Of a DNA stretch of 64,000 nucleotides, positions 56,063 to 63,903 are shown piece by piece; the first letter of the stretch is position 1, and each line of letters opens with the position of its first letter. Origin of the DNA: Micavibrio sp. (GTDB lineage: Bacteria > Pseudomonadota > Alphaproteobacteria > UBA9219). The translations under genes were made by a program, and so were the position numbers. The notes beneath the pieces are model-generated. The model was not told where the DNA came from. It saw nothing but the letters and a program-made list of their open reading frames with translations, and did no database searches. The DNA is taken from NCBI GenBank assembly GCA_020718105.1, contig DYDA01000007.1:1-64000 (forward strand). The letters run 5' to 3'.

Positions 56063-56105
56063 TGTAACCCTATGCCCCCCTGTAACCTGTAACCATCATG
56101 TAACC
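56063..56105 (+). repeat. Iteron-like TGTAACC repeats
   Basis: TGTAACC at 56063, 56081, 56088 and 56099, irregularly spaced. They resemble binding sites for a replication or partition protein. Confidence 0.5.
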
Positions 56106-56214
56106 CATTTTACGGGGCTGACGCTAGCGAACCCTCGGGCCTCGCCCGCCCCCATAGGCTCTTGCGCAGGAAGGACCCGTTGACAGAGGGGGCGGCTGGT
56201 TGGGCGCGTGCGCC

Positions 56215-56265
56215 TGTCCACGGGTGGACAAAACGGGTGTCCACCTTCGGGAAAAGTGTCCACCC
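56215..56265. repeat. GTCCAC palindrome and direct repeats
   Basis: A perfect palindrome TGTCCACGGGTGGACA at 56215-56230, followed by GTGTCCACC at 56237-56245 and GTGTCCACCC at 56256-56265. Likely protein-binding sites. Confidence 0.5.
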
Positions 56266-56291
56266 TTTTTCAAATTTGGTGGGTAGGGATG

Positions 56292-56414
56292 TCCCGCGCT
56301 ACGCCCGCCCGCATAGGGTTTTAGGCTGGAAGTACCTGACTAACGCCTTGGTTTAGTTTAGTCATCTTGTGGCCTTTAGGCTAGAAAAGTCCCGCGCTGC
56401 GTCCCCCCGCATAG
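56292..56414. repeat. Two imperfect direct repeats of a GC-rich unit
   Basis: TCCCGCGCTACGCCCGCCCGCATAG (56292-56316) and TCCCGCGCTGCGTCCCCCCGCATAG (56390-56414), each near a TTTAGGCT-G/A-GAA stretch. A weaker third copy is near 56136. Confidence 0.5.
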
Positions 56415-56445
56415 AAAAACGCTCAGGAGGACCCGCGCAATCTTC

Positions 56446-57081
56446 TCATGGTTCGCACCACGAAGCCCAAACACGCCACTTAGGGGCGGCCTCTCCTGAC
56501 AGTGCCTTAAAACGGATGGTGTTGAATTGCTTGCCGCCACGAGAGCGAACGACCGCCGTCTTTTCGCACACTGCTAAAATGTCTCCGCCTTCGATCATGG
56601 GGATCAGACCATCGGGGATAGCAAAAACATTGTCCGGCTGCCAGCCCAAGGCCGCGACCTGCGATCCCCAAAGATCGAAGAACGATTTTGCGTCTGCTTG
56701 AATCTGCGCCCAGCGTCCCGCTGAATATATTGCGGGGCGCGGCATAGCGCAAAGCCTGTCCGTGTGTTCTGCAAAATCCGCTCTGGTATATTGCTTTGAT
56801 GGTGTTTCAGGTGTTGCGGGTGTTTCGCGTGTGCAATCCTTTTGTGTTTTCTCGATTTTTGTTGAAACACCTTCGCCATTGCCTCGCGCATGAGATGGTG
56901 TTGCAGTCGGAGCGGGCGCAACACCCGCATTATGCCCCATGGCTGAGGTGTTGCATTGGGGTGTTGCAGAAAAAACCTTTGGTATCTTTACGGCTTCCTC
57001 TTGTGCAACACCTGAAACACCCGCAACACCTTTGCCAGAGGTGGATGGGAATAGATTTGAGAAGGCGTCACGCATCGACAT
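56446..57081 (-). CDS. Unrecognised 211-residue element protein
   Basis: Starts at ATG 57081 with ggggaggg in front, overlapping the end of the DUF927 gene by 14 bases. The N-terminal half is Thr/Pro/Ser-rich and likely disordered. The C-terminal half (FAEHTDRLCAMPRPAIYSAGRWAQIQADAKSFFDLWGSQVAALGWQPDNVFAIPDG...) is of a type seen beside replication genes of integrative elements, with no defined function. The conserved Trp residues suggest a folded domain. Confidence 0.65.
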   Translation of the reverse strand: MSMRDAFSNLFPSTSGKGVAGVSGVAQEEAVKIPKVFSATPQCNTSAMGHNAGVAPAPTATPSHARGNGEGVSTKIEKTQKDCTRETPATPETPSKQYTRADFAEHTDRLCAMPRPAIYSAGRWAQIQADAKSFFDLWGSQVAALGWQPDNVFAIPDGLIPMIEGGDILAVCEKTAVVRSRGGKQFNTIRFKALSGEAAPKWRVWASWCEP

Positions 57082-59641
57082 GTTCGCCCTCCCCATTAAG
57101 AACAGACGCGGGAACGTGGTAGAGCCTTATCTGCCCAACACCCGGGACCCTCATGCTGACGGTGTATTTGCCTCCCGCATCGCGCAGGATAAGCCCCCGC
57201 TGGGCGAGGTAGCCTTTGACAAGGCTTTTATTCAAGCTGCCGATCACCTCTTTTTCAAACACAGGCGGCAGGATGAAATATTCCCATGCCTCGTCATTGG
57301 TCACGCGCTTGAATCCTGCGCGCTGGATGGTTTTTCGGTCAACGATTCCGTTGTTGGCATTGTCTTGCCATGCAGCCTCGAAACGAGAGCTACCATGTTC
57401 GGAGATAAACGCCTTCAGATTCTTCTCAGCGTCTTTCCCCTCGTGCGCTTGTGTGCCGCCGCGCGCCGCAAGCCAATCATTAAATAGGCGAATGCAGGCT
57501 TTTTCTGCCTCACCCGCAGGCCACGGCAAGATACCAGAGGCGATGGCGAGTTCACCGACCGAAGCCACCAGCGCAAACTTATGACCGACGCGCATGACTT
57601 GCCCGTCACTATCGGCAGGGATGTTTGTTTCCGCCCAATATTTTCTGGCCTTGGCGATGCTGTCCACAATAGCGTTTCTGTTTGTGCAAAGCATAATCAA
57701 AAACGCATCCGCAACTGTTCCAGTGAATTGTCCAGCGAGATGTTTCAACTCAATGGAAAAACGATTACCGTCTGGGAAGTCGTGAAGATTATCAAAAGCG
57801 CCATGACCGCAACCAGCATCGGCGGGAAACTCAATAAAGCGGACTGTTTGCCCAGCTTTTGGCTGCCTTCCGGTTTCCTGCATTTTGGCTGCGAGGCCTG
57901 TTTCGCCGGAACTGAGAAAAGCTAACCGGAATTGTTCCACAGGCTTTGTCGCGCCATCGCGCCGCGAACGCGCTTTGCCCGTGCCGTTTCCCAACATGTA
58001 GGTCATAGCATCCGCCGAAAAACCATCGACCTGAGATAATTCGTCAAGAGCCAGAAAACCGTCATTCGCCTGACGCGCCAATCCCTCGGCGGCGTTGTCA
58101 GTCGTGCGCCAGCTATGAAGTATCGCGCTCCATACGGAGGCGGAGACGATCAATAGAGTGCTCTTGCCTATGGACGATCCGCCTTCGGCGTGACAACCAA
58201 AGTTTTCTTCGCCCAAGGGTTCAAGGAGCGGGCCTGTCAGAGCGACGCACACGGCAAAGACGAGGCGACTGTTTCCAGCGCAGAGTCGCCCGACACTTTG
58301 TTGCCACTCTTGCAATGTACCGCGTGACACATGGCTCGTGCTTGCCCGTGTTTGCTGCAAGACAATTCGTTCGCCGGATTTTTGTCCATAGACGCGGTAC
58401 GGCAAGACATAACAGCCATTATGCCAGCCATTTTTTTGAACGCACACCGCGCGCGCTTTGGGATTTGCCATAATGATATAGCTGTGCAGCAGTTTGTTGC
58501 CGTTGGGGGCAAGGCGCAAACCAAGAGAAAGCAATTCCTCACGATAGACCGCGCCATCTCCTGCAAGAGATGCCATCGGCAACACATATTCCTTGCGCCG
58601 ACTGTCATTGTCGATGATAACACAGACGCGCCCCCAGTTTTGGGCTTGCTCGTCGCGGGTCTGATGGGTGATTGCAAGATAGGAACAGAACCACGTCCAT
58701 TCTGTTGTTGAGTTCCCGTCCTCGTCTTTTACAGGCTTGGCATATTCCACGCCATTCGGGGTCAGACGGAATTGCGATCCCAATTTCCCATTGATGTCGG
58801 AAAGCTCTGACTCCTTTATATAGGGGGACAAAGGGGAGAACTTAAGAAACCGCTCCATATCCTGAAACGTCCAGCCGTCTTCAAGAGCATCAGCCAGATC
58901 GTAGCCTTGCGGCACATCACCGCCACGCGGCTCAAATCCAGTTTCAATTGGAAGCCGTTTCCCTATAGCCTCAGCAGACAGGTGAAAAATGCTGTCCGCT
59001 CCAGCCGCGATGCACAGATCATAAACAGCATCGCCAAACTGACCGCCTGCCTCATCATTATCGGAGGCGATGATAACGCGCCGCCCCTTGACCGCCGACC
59101 AATCCGTTTTTTGCGGCGACTTCGCCCCATGCATGGGCGTGGTTGCAACAAAATCGGGGAAAAGAGTCTTGGCGGCTTCGGCGGTTTTTTCTCCTTCGCA
59201 AACGATTATGTGGGCGTCCTGTCGTGCCAGAATTTCCGGCAGGCTATAAAGTGGGCGCGGTGTCGGCATGCCCGCGCTGCGCCATGCCTTTCTGCCATTG
59301 CCAAGATCGCAATAACAGAGAGGCAGGATTTTCTTTTCTCGCTCCCCCGTTTCTTTGTTGATAATATCCCACCGCGCCACATATCCGATAGGCTGGCCGT
59401 CAGCTTGATGATAGGGATAGAGGACGTTTGGCTTTCCGCCAAAATCAGGCATTGCAAAATTGCATGGCGGCGCATTGGCGGGAACGGGGATAATGGGTGT
59501 CTTAGCGGATTTTGCTTGCGTCCCTTTATTGCTCCCGTTCTGCGCGGCAGTTATTTCTTCCGGTTGCAAAGGAGCCGTTACGATTTCCGGCAGTAATTGA
59601 ATCTCTTTGCAGGAGGAAGAGATTGGATGTTGCACAGTCAT
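57068..59641 (-). CDS. DUF927/TOPRIM-type replication protein
   Basis: An 857-residue protein. The N-terminal part has a TOPRIM-like primase module (IIVCEGEKTAEAAKTLFPDFVATTPMHGA, then RRVIIASDNDEAGGQFG, where DND is the metal motif). The C-terminal half is a DUF927 helicase-like ATPase with Walker A EGGSSIGKSTLL and Walker B FLALDELSQVDGF. Such proteins start replication of integrative elements and phage satellites. Coupled by overlap to the primase-like gene upstream (59638) and the gene downstream. Confidence 0.88.
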   Translation of the reverse strand: MTVQHPISSSCKEIQLLPEIVTAPLQPEEITAAQNGSNKGTQAKSAKTPIIPVPANAPPCNFAMPDFGGKPNVLYPYHQADGQPIGYVARWDIINKETGEREKKILPLCYCDLGNGRKAWRSAGMPTPRPLYSLPEILARQDAHIIVCEGEKTAEAAKTLFPDFVATTPMHGAKSPQKTDWSAVKGRRVIIASDNDEAGGQFGDAVYDLCIAAGADSIFHLSAEAIGKRLPIETGFEPRGGDVPQGYDLADALEDGWTFQDMERFLKFSPLSPYIKESELSDINGKLGSQFRLTPNGVEYAKPVKDEDGNSTTEWTWFCSYLAITHQTRDEQAQNWGRVCVIIDNDSRRKEYVLPMASLAGDGAVYREELLSLGLRLAPNGNKLLHSYIIMANPKARAVCVQKNGWHNGCYVLPYRVYGQKSGERIVLQQTRASTSHVSRGTLQEWQQSVGRLCAGNSRLVFAVCVALTGPLLEPLGEENFGCHAEGGSSIGKSTLLIVSASVWSAILHSWRTTDNAAEGLARQANDGFLALDELSQVDGFSADAMTYMLGNGTGKARSRRDGATKPVEQFRLAFLSSGETGLAAKMQETGRQPKAGQTVRFIEFPADAGCGHGAFDNLHDFPDGNRFSIELKHLAGQFTGTVADAFLIMLCTNRNAIVDSIAKARKYWAETNIPADSDGQVMRVGHKFALVASVGELAIASGILPWPAGEAEKACIRLFNDWLAARGGTQAHEGKDAEKNLKAFISEHGSSRFEAAWQDNANNGIVDRKTIQRAGFKRVTNDEAWEYFILPPVFEKEVIGSLNKSLVKGYLAQRGLILRDAGGKYTVSMRVPGVGQIRLYHVPASVLNGEGEHVDA

Positions 59642-59940
59642 GGTGTTCCTCCGATCATACGAAGTACGGCTTTTGCCGCCTCAACTTGGGATAGGCCCAG
59701 CACATAGGCCACAAGCGATGTCACGTCGCCGCCCGATGCGCTGACCGCAAAGTCAGCCCATTTCCCTGTCCGAAGATTGATCTTGAAACTCCCAAGGGCG
59801 GCATCGGCGCGATGGGGGTTCAAGGCCACATATTCAGGACCGATGGTTTTACCGTGCGGCAACACGCGGTGGAGGATCGCAGGCAGGAATGGCAAGGCCT
59901 GTTCATGCACACGCGCGAAATAATCTCGGTCAATCCTCAT
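59638..59940 (-). CDS. Small primase-associated protein
   Basis: 100 residues. ILHRVLPHGKTIGPEYVALNPHRADAALGSFKINLRTGKWADFAVSASGGDVTSLVAYVLGLSQVEAAKAVL resembles the N-terminal region that precedes TOPRIM domains in plasmid and phage primases, where a zinc ribbon normally sits; the zinc cysteines are absent here. It overlaps the DUF927 gene by 4 bases. Confidence 0.75.
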   Translation of the reverse strand: MRIDRDYFARVHEQALPFLPAILHRVLPHGKTIGPEYVALNPHRADAALGSFKINLRTGKWADFAVSASGGDVTSLVAYVLGLSQVEAAKAVLRMIGGTP

Positions 59941-59985
59941 GGCTGACCTCTTTCGCTTTTTGCCGAGGCGAGAGCGCGGCCCCCA

Positions 59986-60252
59986 TTACCGCATCCCCCG
60001 ACGAACGAGGCTCTGGGGCATCCGTTCCTCGACCCGCTCTCGTTTAAGCAGCCAGTCACGAACAGCCTCGATCCGGTAGTAAACCCGTTTGCCGATCACG
60101 ACATAAGGCGGGGACTGGCGCAGGGCGCGGTCCCGCTGACATGTACGGATCGTTACGCCGCGTTGGGCGGCATACTCGCTCTCGCTCAAAAAGCCCTCCA
60201 GCACTGAAGGTTTGCGCTTTTCCGCGATTTCTTGTGAACCTGTCTGTTCCAT
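59986..60252 (-). CDS. AlpA/HTH_17-like DNA-binding protein, possible excisionase
   Basis: 88 residues with a MerR-like winged helix (FLSESEYAAQRGVTIRTCQRDRALRQSPPYVVIGKRVYYRIEAVRDWLLKRE). Proteins of this type control integrase genes and excision. It stands between the replication genes and the integrase, as in P4-like satellites. A clear ribosome-binding site (gagaggag) is present. Confidence 0.82.
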   Translation of the reverse strand: MEQTGSQEIAEKRKPSVLEGFLSESEYAAQRGVTIRTCQRDRALRQSPPYVVIGKRVYYRIEAVRDWLLKRERVEERMPQSLVRRGMR

Positions 60253-60356
60253 TGTGTCTCCTCTCGTTGAATTGGCGACTTGCGCCGACGAGAGGAAATG
60301 TAGGGAGGGTCTTTATCTCAAAAAATTATCTCAATACGTTTTGAGACAAAAAAGTT

Positions 60357-61097
60357 TCAGCCCTTTATGTCTATGATTTTGCTCTTTATGTCTTTCTCAA
60401 AATCTGAAATATGGCGCAAAATAGTTTTGTGATCGGGCGTTTTTTGGCTAGAAAAGTTCTTTTTGAACCACGATTCGAGATAAAACGATTCGCTTCTTAA
60501 GGAGGCTTCACACAGTCCGGCCTCCTTGCGCCGCTGGTATTCCTTAAGGATCGTTTCTTTATGAGACGGGCGACCGCTACGGCCTTTGACGTGGGGAGCC
60601 ACATCGACGGTCGCGGGTTTTGTGCTTTCTGGCGAAGGGGCTTCTTTGACCTTTTCCGCCTCGACGCGCGGCCCGACCCGCACGTCATAGAGCAAGAAGT
60701 TGGGGCCTTCCACGACTCCCTTGTAAACGTTTTTCAGGCGTATGGTCGCCCATGCGCTGGCGGGTATTTCCCGCCACGGGGCAAGCGGTGAGTTCTCCCG
60801 CGCCCACGCCGTGAGGTGTCCATGATACAGGAAGCCGATAAAATCGGCCTTCGCTTTCTCAAGAATCTCAATTTTCTCTTGCAGCAAATCTTGTGTGTGT
60901 CCGTCAAATTCGTCGGGCGAGTCAATCTGCTTCCCATCGTCGGAAACGGTATAGACCCACTTGCCCTCATGTTCGAGGCGCTTTTCAATCTCGTTATAGC
61001 ACTTTACCAAAAGAGGGTCGCGGTATTGCTGGCAAGCATGCAATATCTTGATTGTTTTCGCAGCTTCTGGCGGAAGCCCATCCTTATTTTGCTGCAT
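60357..61097 (-). CDS. Unrecognised 246-residue element protein
   Basis: Starts inside the end of the integrase gene (ATG 61097, MQQNKD), overlapping by 14 bases. Helical with charged stretches; the C-terminal part (GRPSHKETILKEYQRRKEAGLCEASLRSESFYLESWFKKN) may be a HTH-like segment. No family recognised. The overlap suggests translation coupled to the integrase. Confidence 0.6.
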   Translation of the reverse strand: MQQNKDGLPPEAAKTIKILHACQQYRDPLLVKCYNEIEKRLEHEGKWVYTVSDDGKQIDSPDEFDGHTQDLLQEKIEILEKAKADFIGFLYHGHLTAWARENSPLAPWREIPASAWATIRLKNVYKGVVEGPNFLLYDVRVGPRVEAEKVKEAPSPESTKPATVDVAPHVKGRSGRPSHKETILKEYQRRKEAGLCEASLRSESFYLESWFKKNFSSQKTPDHKTILRHISDFEKDIKSKIIDIKG

Positions 61098-62430
61098 GCG
61101 CACCTATCTTCTTTCTCTTTTTCGGCCCTTCGATTTGCGTGGGCATAATCACTTCCCCCACCATATCCGCCGCTTGGCGAAGCGGGCCGTCATATAAATG
61201 CGCGTAACGCTGCGTGGTTTGCACCTGCGTATGCCCCAGCATTTGCCCGATCAACGGCAAAGACGCCCCCGCCGAAACGAGAATGCTGGCAAACGAATGG
61301 CGAAGATCGTGAATGCGAACGTTCGGCCAGTCAATGGTAATGATTTGTCCTTCCTTGTCCTTTATGGGCTTTCCGGCGCGGTTCTTTTTCGGAACCTTGT
61401 CCGTTAACCCTGCAGCTTTGCAAACAGTCATCCAAGTTCGGCGGATTTCTTGAATCGGTTGATCCGGCGAAACGTCGCTCGGAAAGACAAAGGGGCTTTT
61501 CTTGGCGGTCTTGTTCTTGCGCCGCGCTTCTTGAAAATTCGCCTCGGCCTGTTGCTTTATCTGGATCAAAAGATTGAGCGCCGGAGCGTTAAGCGGGACG
61601 CGGTGCAATTTGCGTTGCTTTGTATGGGCGCTCGGTTTTGTCCAAATGCCATTTTCAAGATCAAACATATCCCACGTCGCGCCCGTCACTTCGCTGCGCC
61701 GCGCGCCCGTGAGCATAAGCAGCTTGATCGCGTTTGCTACCGCACGATCCGAATGTTCGGCAAGAGCCATCGCTAACGCCGCGATTTCTTTTTTGTTAAG
61801 ATAGCGCGTCCGTTTTTCTTCCGGATTGTGTCGAACGCCTTGTACGGGGTTCTTCTCCAACCAGCCCCACCGGATTGCCAGATTGAGGGCGCGTTGCATG
61901 GAAGAAACGGCGCGATTTGCGCGGATAGGGGCCTTGCGCGTTTCTGTTATCTCGCGGTGCAACTCGTCAATATCCGTCGCTTGTAAAAGGTGTATCTTGT
62001 CCTTGCCAAACTTTGGCAGGATCAGGTTTTCCCACATACTCTTTTCGTTTTTGCATGTTTTCTCTGCTTTGCCGAGAAACCATTCTATTTTGTAACGCTC
62101 CCAAAGGTCTTGCATGGTCGGGGCATCACGCAGTTTTTGGCGCACACCCATCGGATTGATGCCTTTATCGACATCCTGTTTCATGCCTTTGGCGGCCTCT
62201 CTCGCGGCGGCGATTTTCCAATCAGAGAAAGAGCCGATGGTGATGCGGTATTGCCGTCCGGCGAAACGGTAATCGAGGATAAAGGATTTCGCGCCGCCCG
62301 CCGTGATGCGGAGGCCGAACCCCTTGGTCGTTTTGTCCCACATAATCCGTTGCCCGTGCCGAGGGGAGATGGCTTTGCGGGCTTCCGTATCCGTGAGGTT
62401 AAAGGCGTTTTCCGTATCCCGTGTCAACAT
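61084..62430 (-). CDS. int: Tyrosine recombinase (integrase) of the element
   Basis: A 448-residue P4-type integrase. An N-terminal arm-binding/DUF4102 domain (FNLTDTEARKAISPRHGQRIMWDKTTKGFGLRITAGGAKSFILDYRFAGRQYRITIGSFSDWKI) is followed by a core-binding domain and the catalytic domain. Catalytic residues: Arg in LTGARRSEVTG, His-Leu-Arg in HDLRHSFAS, His in GHTQVQTTQRYAHL and the nucleophile Tyr in the same block. Start ATG 62430 (MLTRDT), inside a pair of TGTCAACA repeats, so the integrase may control its own promoter. It lies 146 bases from the attR core. Confidence 0.93.
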   Translation of the reverse strand: MLTRDTENAFNLTDTEARKAISPRHGQRIMWDKTTKGFGLRITAGGAKSFILDYRFAGRQYRITIGSFSDWKIAAAREAAKGMKQDVDKGINPMGVRQKLRDAPTMQDLWERYKIEWFLGKAEKTCKNEKSMWENLILPKFGKDKIHLLQATDIDELHREITETRKAPIRANRAVSSMQRALNLAIRWGWLEKNPVQGVRHNPEEKRTRYLNKKEIAALAMALAEHSDRAVANAIKLLMLTGARRSEVTGATWDMFDLENGIWTKPSAHTKQRKLHRVPLNAPALNLLIQIKQQAEANFQEARRKNKTAKKSPFVFPSDVSPDQPIQEIRRTWMTVCKAAGLTDKVPKKNRAGKPIKDKEGQIITIDWPNVRIHDLRHSFASILVSAGASLPLIGQMLGHTQVQTTQRYAHLYDGPLRQAADMVGEVIMPTQIEGPKKRKKIGAHAAK

Positions 62431-62440
62431 TATGTCAACA
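62421..62440 (-). other. Candidate integrase arm-type repeats, right end
   Basis: GTGTCAACAT and TATGTCAACA, the same motif as at 45439-45458, overlapping the integrase start codon. Confidence 0.45.
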
Positions 62441-62575
62441 ACTCCGGTTGCAATTGCTGTGAATGAATGTCGCCACGATACAGCACATTTCATCATTTAT
62501 CAACGCAAAAACAAAGCATTAACCAATATTTCATGGTTTCCCGTTATTTTTCAAACGCGCCCGAAATTTGCTGGG

Positions 62576-62596
62576 AACTGCCTTCTAAGCAGTAGG
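62576..62596 (+). other. attR core of the integrative element
   Basis: AACTGCCTTCTAAGCAGTAGG, identical to 45322-45342. Confidence 0.88.
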
Positions 62597-62626
62597 CCAC
62601 TGGTTCAAATCCAGTAGGGCACACCA
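62597..62626 (+). pseudogene. Displaced 3' half of the original tRNA-Arg(TCT)
   Basis: CCACTGGTTCAAATCCAGTAGGGCACACCA continues the attR core as a T-arm, acceptor strand and CCA. AGGGCAC pairs perfectly with the GTGCCCT 5' end now at 45296, so this is the original end cut off by the insertion. It is not a functional tRNA by itself. Confidence 0.85.
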
Positions 62627-62664
62627 CTTTTCTTTTTAAGAACAAAGTGATGCAATAAAGGACT

Positions 62665-62690
62665 GGCGGGGATCAAACCCCGCCCTTTTT
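62665..62690 (+). terminator. Original terminator of tRNA-Arg
   Basis: GGCGGGG-ATCAAA-CCCCGCC followed by CTTTTT. It remains after the displaced tRNA half. Confidence 0.8.
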
Positions 62691-62711
62691 CTGTGCCAAC
62701 AATTGATTTAA

Positions 62712-62788
62712 TGGTCGGAGAGAGAGGATTCGAACCTCCGGCCCCTGCCTCCCGAAGGCAGTGCTCTACCGGGCTGAGCTACTCTCCG
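62712..62788 (-). tRNA. tRNA-Pro(CGG)
   Basis: On the minus strand: acceptor CGGAGAG/CTCTCCG starting with C1, D-arm gctcagcccggtagagc, anticodon stem CTGCC/GGCAG with loop TTCGGGA (anticodon CGG), T-loop GTTCGAATC, CCA encoded. Confidence 0.95.
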
Positions 62789-62970
62789 AATATGTCCTAA
62801 AGTCTAAGGCCGTGGTTATAACGCTGTACGGCCTTGTGCGCAACGGTTCTTAAGCAGAATTGCACCTTCTAATCAAGCGCACATGAAACCATTAACTATA
62901 ATGATATGTTCCCATATTCCTATGATGTTGTTAAAACCTGTCAAAGACCCAACACGAGGAGCAAATTCAA

Positions 62971-63903
62971 ATGAGCAAAAAAAAGAAAGTCAGCCCTAAA
63001 GCGATTGACAAGCTTAAAGAGCATATGGAAATTTTAGTAGATTTTGTCAACGACTCCCGTGCCCTTTTACGCGAAGTGGCGGAGAAAAATGATTACGCCG
63101 CGCTTAAAAAAATTATCCCCATCATAAGACAAGCCATTATGGCAGGCGGTCAAATAAGCGCGTTTCAGAACCTTCCCTATGCCCTAAACCAAAAGGGCCT
63201 CATCCATGAATCATTGGCTTTAGACAAAGCGTTTATCAGCACGCTCCCGCGCGACAGCGCCCTTTGGAGTGGCATTGTGTTGCGCTATACGATGGGTGCT
63301 GTAACCCTACTACCAAAGGACGAAAGCCCTCTTCCTTATCTTTTTAGTATAGCGCCTTATCTTAGACGGAGCGCGTTGTTGCCGGAAACAAAGCCGCTGG
63401 TTGCCCGATGCTTTTTACAGGCTGCGCGTCAGAGGACGGGTAGAGACCGCATCTGTATGGAAGAAGTTGTGCATGGGCTATATGCGGGCGATAAGAAAAA
63501 ACAAAGCAAAGTGGCAAGAAGGTTGGCGTGCGACACGATCAAATTTGTTACTGAGAATAGTTATGCCTATAAACTTTATCACATGTCTTTATCGACTGTT
63601 GTGAGCGAAAGAAGAGAATTGCGCGATGCCATGAAAACCAAGGAGCAATCGGGCCTTGTTTGTTCTGATCGCGAAAAACGTCAAGAGAATCTCTTGCTGG
63701 ATATTCAGAAAAAAGCAGGCGAAGATTTGATGAAGCGCATGGCTAACGATGGCTCTATCCACTCGGAACATCACTCTGTCCTTATCGCTGATGAGGTTTC
63801 GCGCGATATCCCCATCTTGCGGAAACAATTCAATCAGATGATGAATAAAATACCACATTATAAGGTCGTAGAACTAGGCTGGCATAAAATCGATCTTGGC
63901 TAA
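62971..63903 (+). CDS. Unrecognised 310-residue helical protein
   Basis: No family recognised. Lys-rich start (MSKKKKVSPKAIDKLKEH), then an all-helical protein that could form helical repeats of the TPR type (LHESLALDKAFISTLPRDSALWSGIVLRY). A perfect ribosome-binding site (gaggag) precedes the ATG. It ends directly at the stop of the convergent ispB-like gene, without spacer. Confidence 0.6.
   Translation: MSKKKKVSPKAIDKLKEHMEILVDFVNDSRALLREVAEKNDYAALKKIIPIIRQAIMAGGQISAFQNLPYALNQKGLIHESLALDKAFISTLPRDSALWSGIVLRYTMGAVTLLPKDESPLPYLFSIAPYLRRSALLPETKPLVARCFLQAARQRTGRDRICMEEVVHGLYAGDKKKQSKVARRLACDTIKFVTENSYAYKLYHMSLSTVVSERRELRDAMKTKEQSGLVCSDREKRQENLLLDIQKKAGEDLMKRMANDGSIHSEHHSVLIADEVSRDIPILRKQFNQMMNKIPHYKVVELGWHKIDLG

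Larger units (their letters stand above)
55814..56445. other. Repeat-bearing intergenic region of the element
   Basis: About 630 bases without a supported gene. It lies where two operons converge. Three kinds of repeats occur: TGTAACC (4 copies), GTCCAC-based repeats, and two copies of a TTTAGGCT/TCCCGCGCT...CCGCATAG unit. It could hold the replication origin of the element; nothing proves it. Confidence 0.5.
45343..62596. mobile_element. Integrative element of about 17.3 kb in tRNA-Arg(TCT)
   Basis: Bounded by a 21-bp core repeat, with a tyrosine integrase next to the right boundary. The right arm (integrase, unknown 246-residue protein, AlpA-like, primase-like, DUF927/TOPRIM) is a replication and integration module as in phage satellites and integrative islands. 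The left and middle carry regulators and a probable biosynthetic operon. No capsid, terminase, tail, relaxase or type IV secretion genes are visible, so it would need a helper to move between cells. It restores the tRNA it enters by bringing its own 3' half and terminator. Confidence 0.88.

Noticed and set aside
55837-56356. Short ORFs in the repeat region after the cargo operon
   Set aside because: Overlapping frames through GC-rich repeats, with no ribosome-binding sites.
45343-62596. Complete prophage or conjugative element
   Set aside because: No capsid, portal, terminase, tail, lysis, relaxase or secretion genes were found among the ORFs.
62576-62626. Second functional tRNA-Arg
   Set aside because: Only the anticodon-arm core and the 3' half are present; the 5' acceptor and D-arm are missing.
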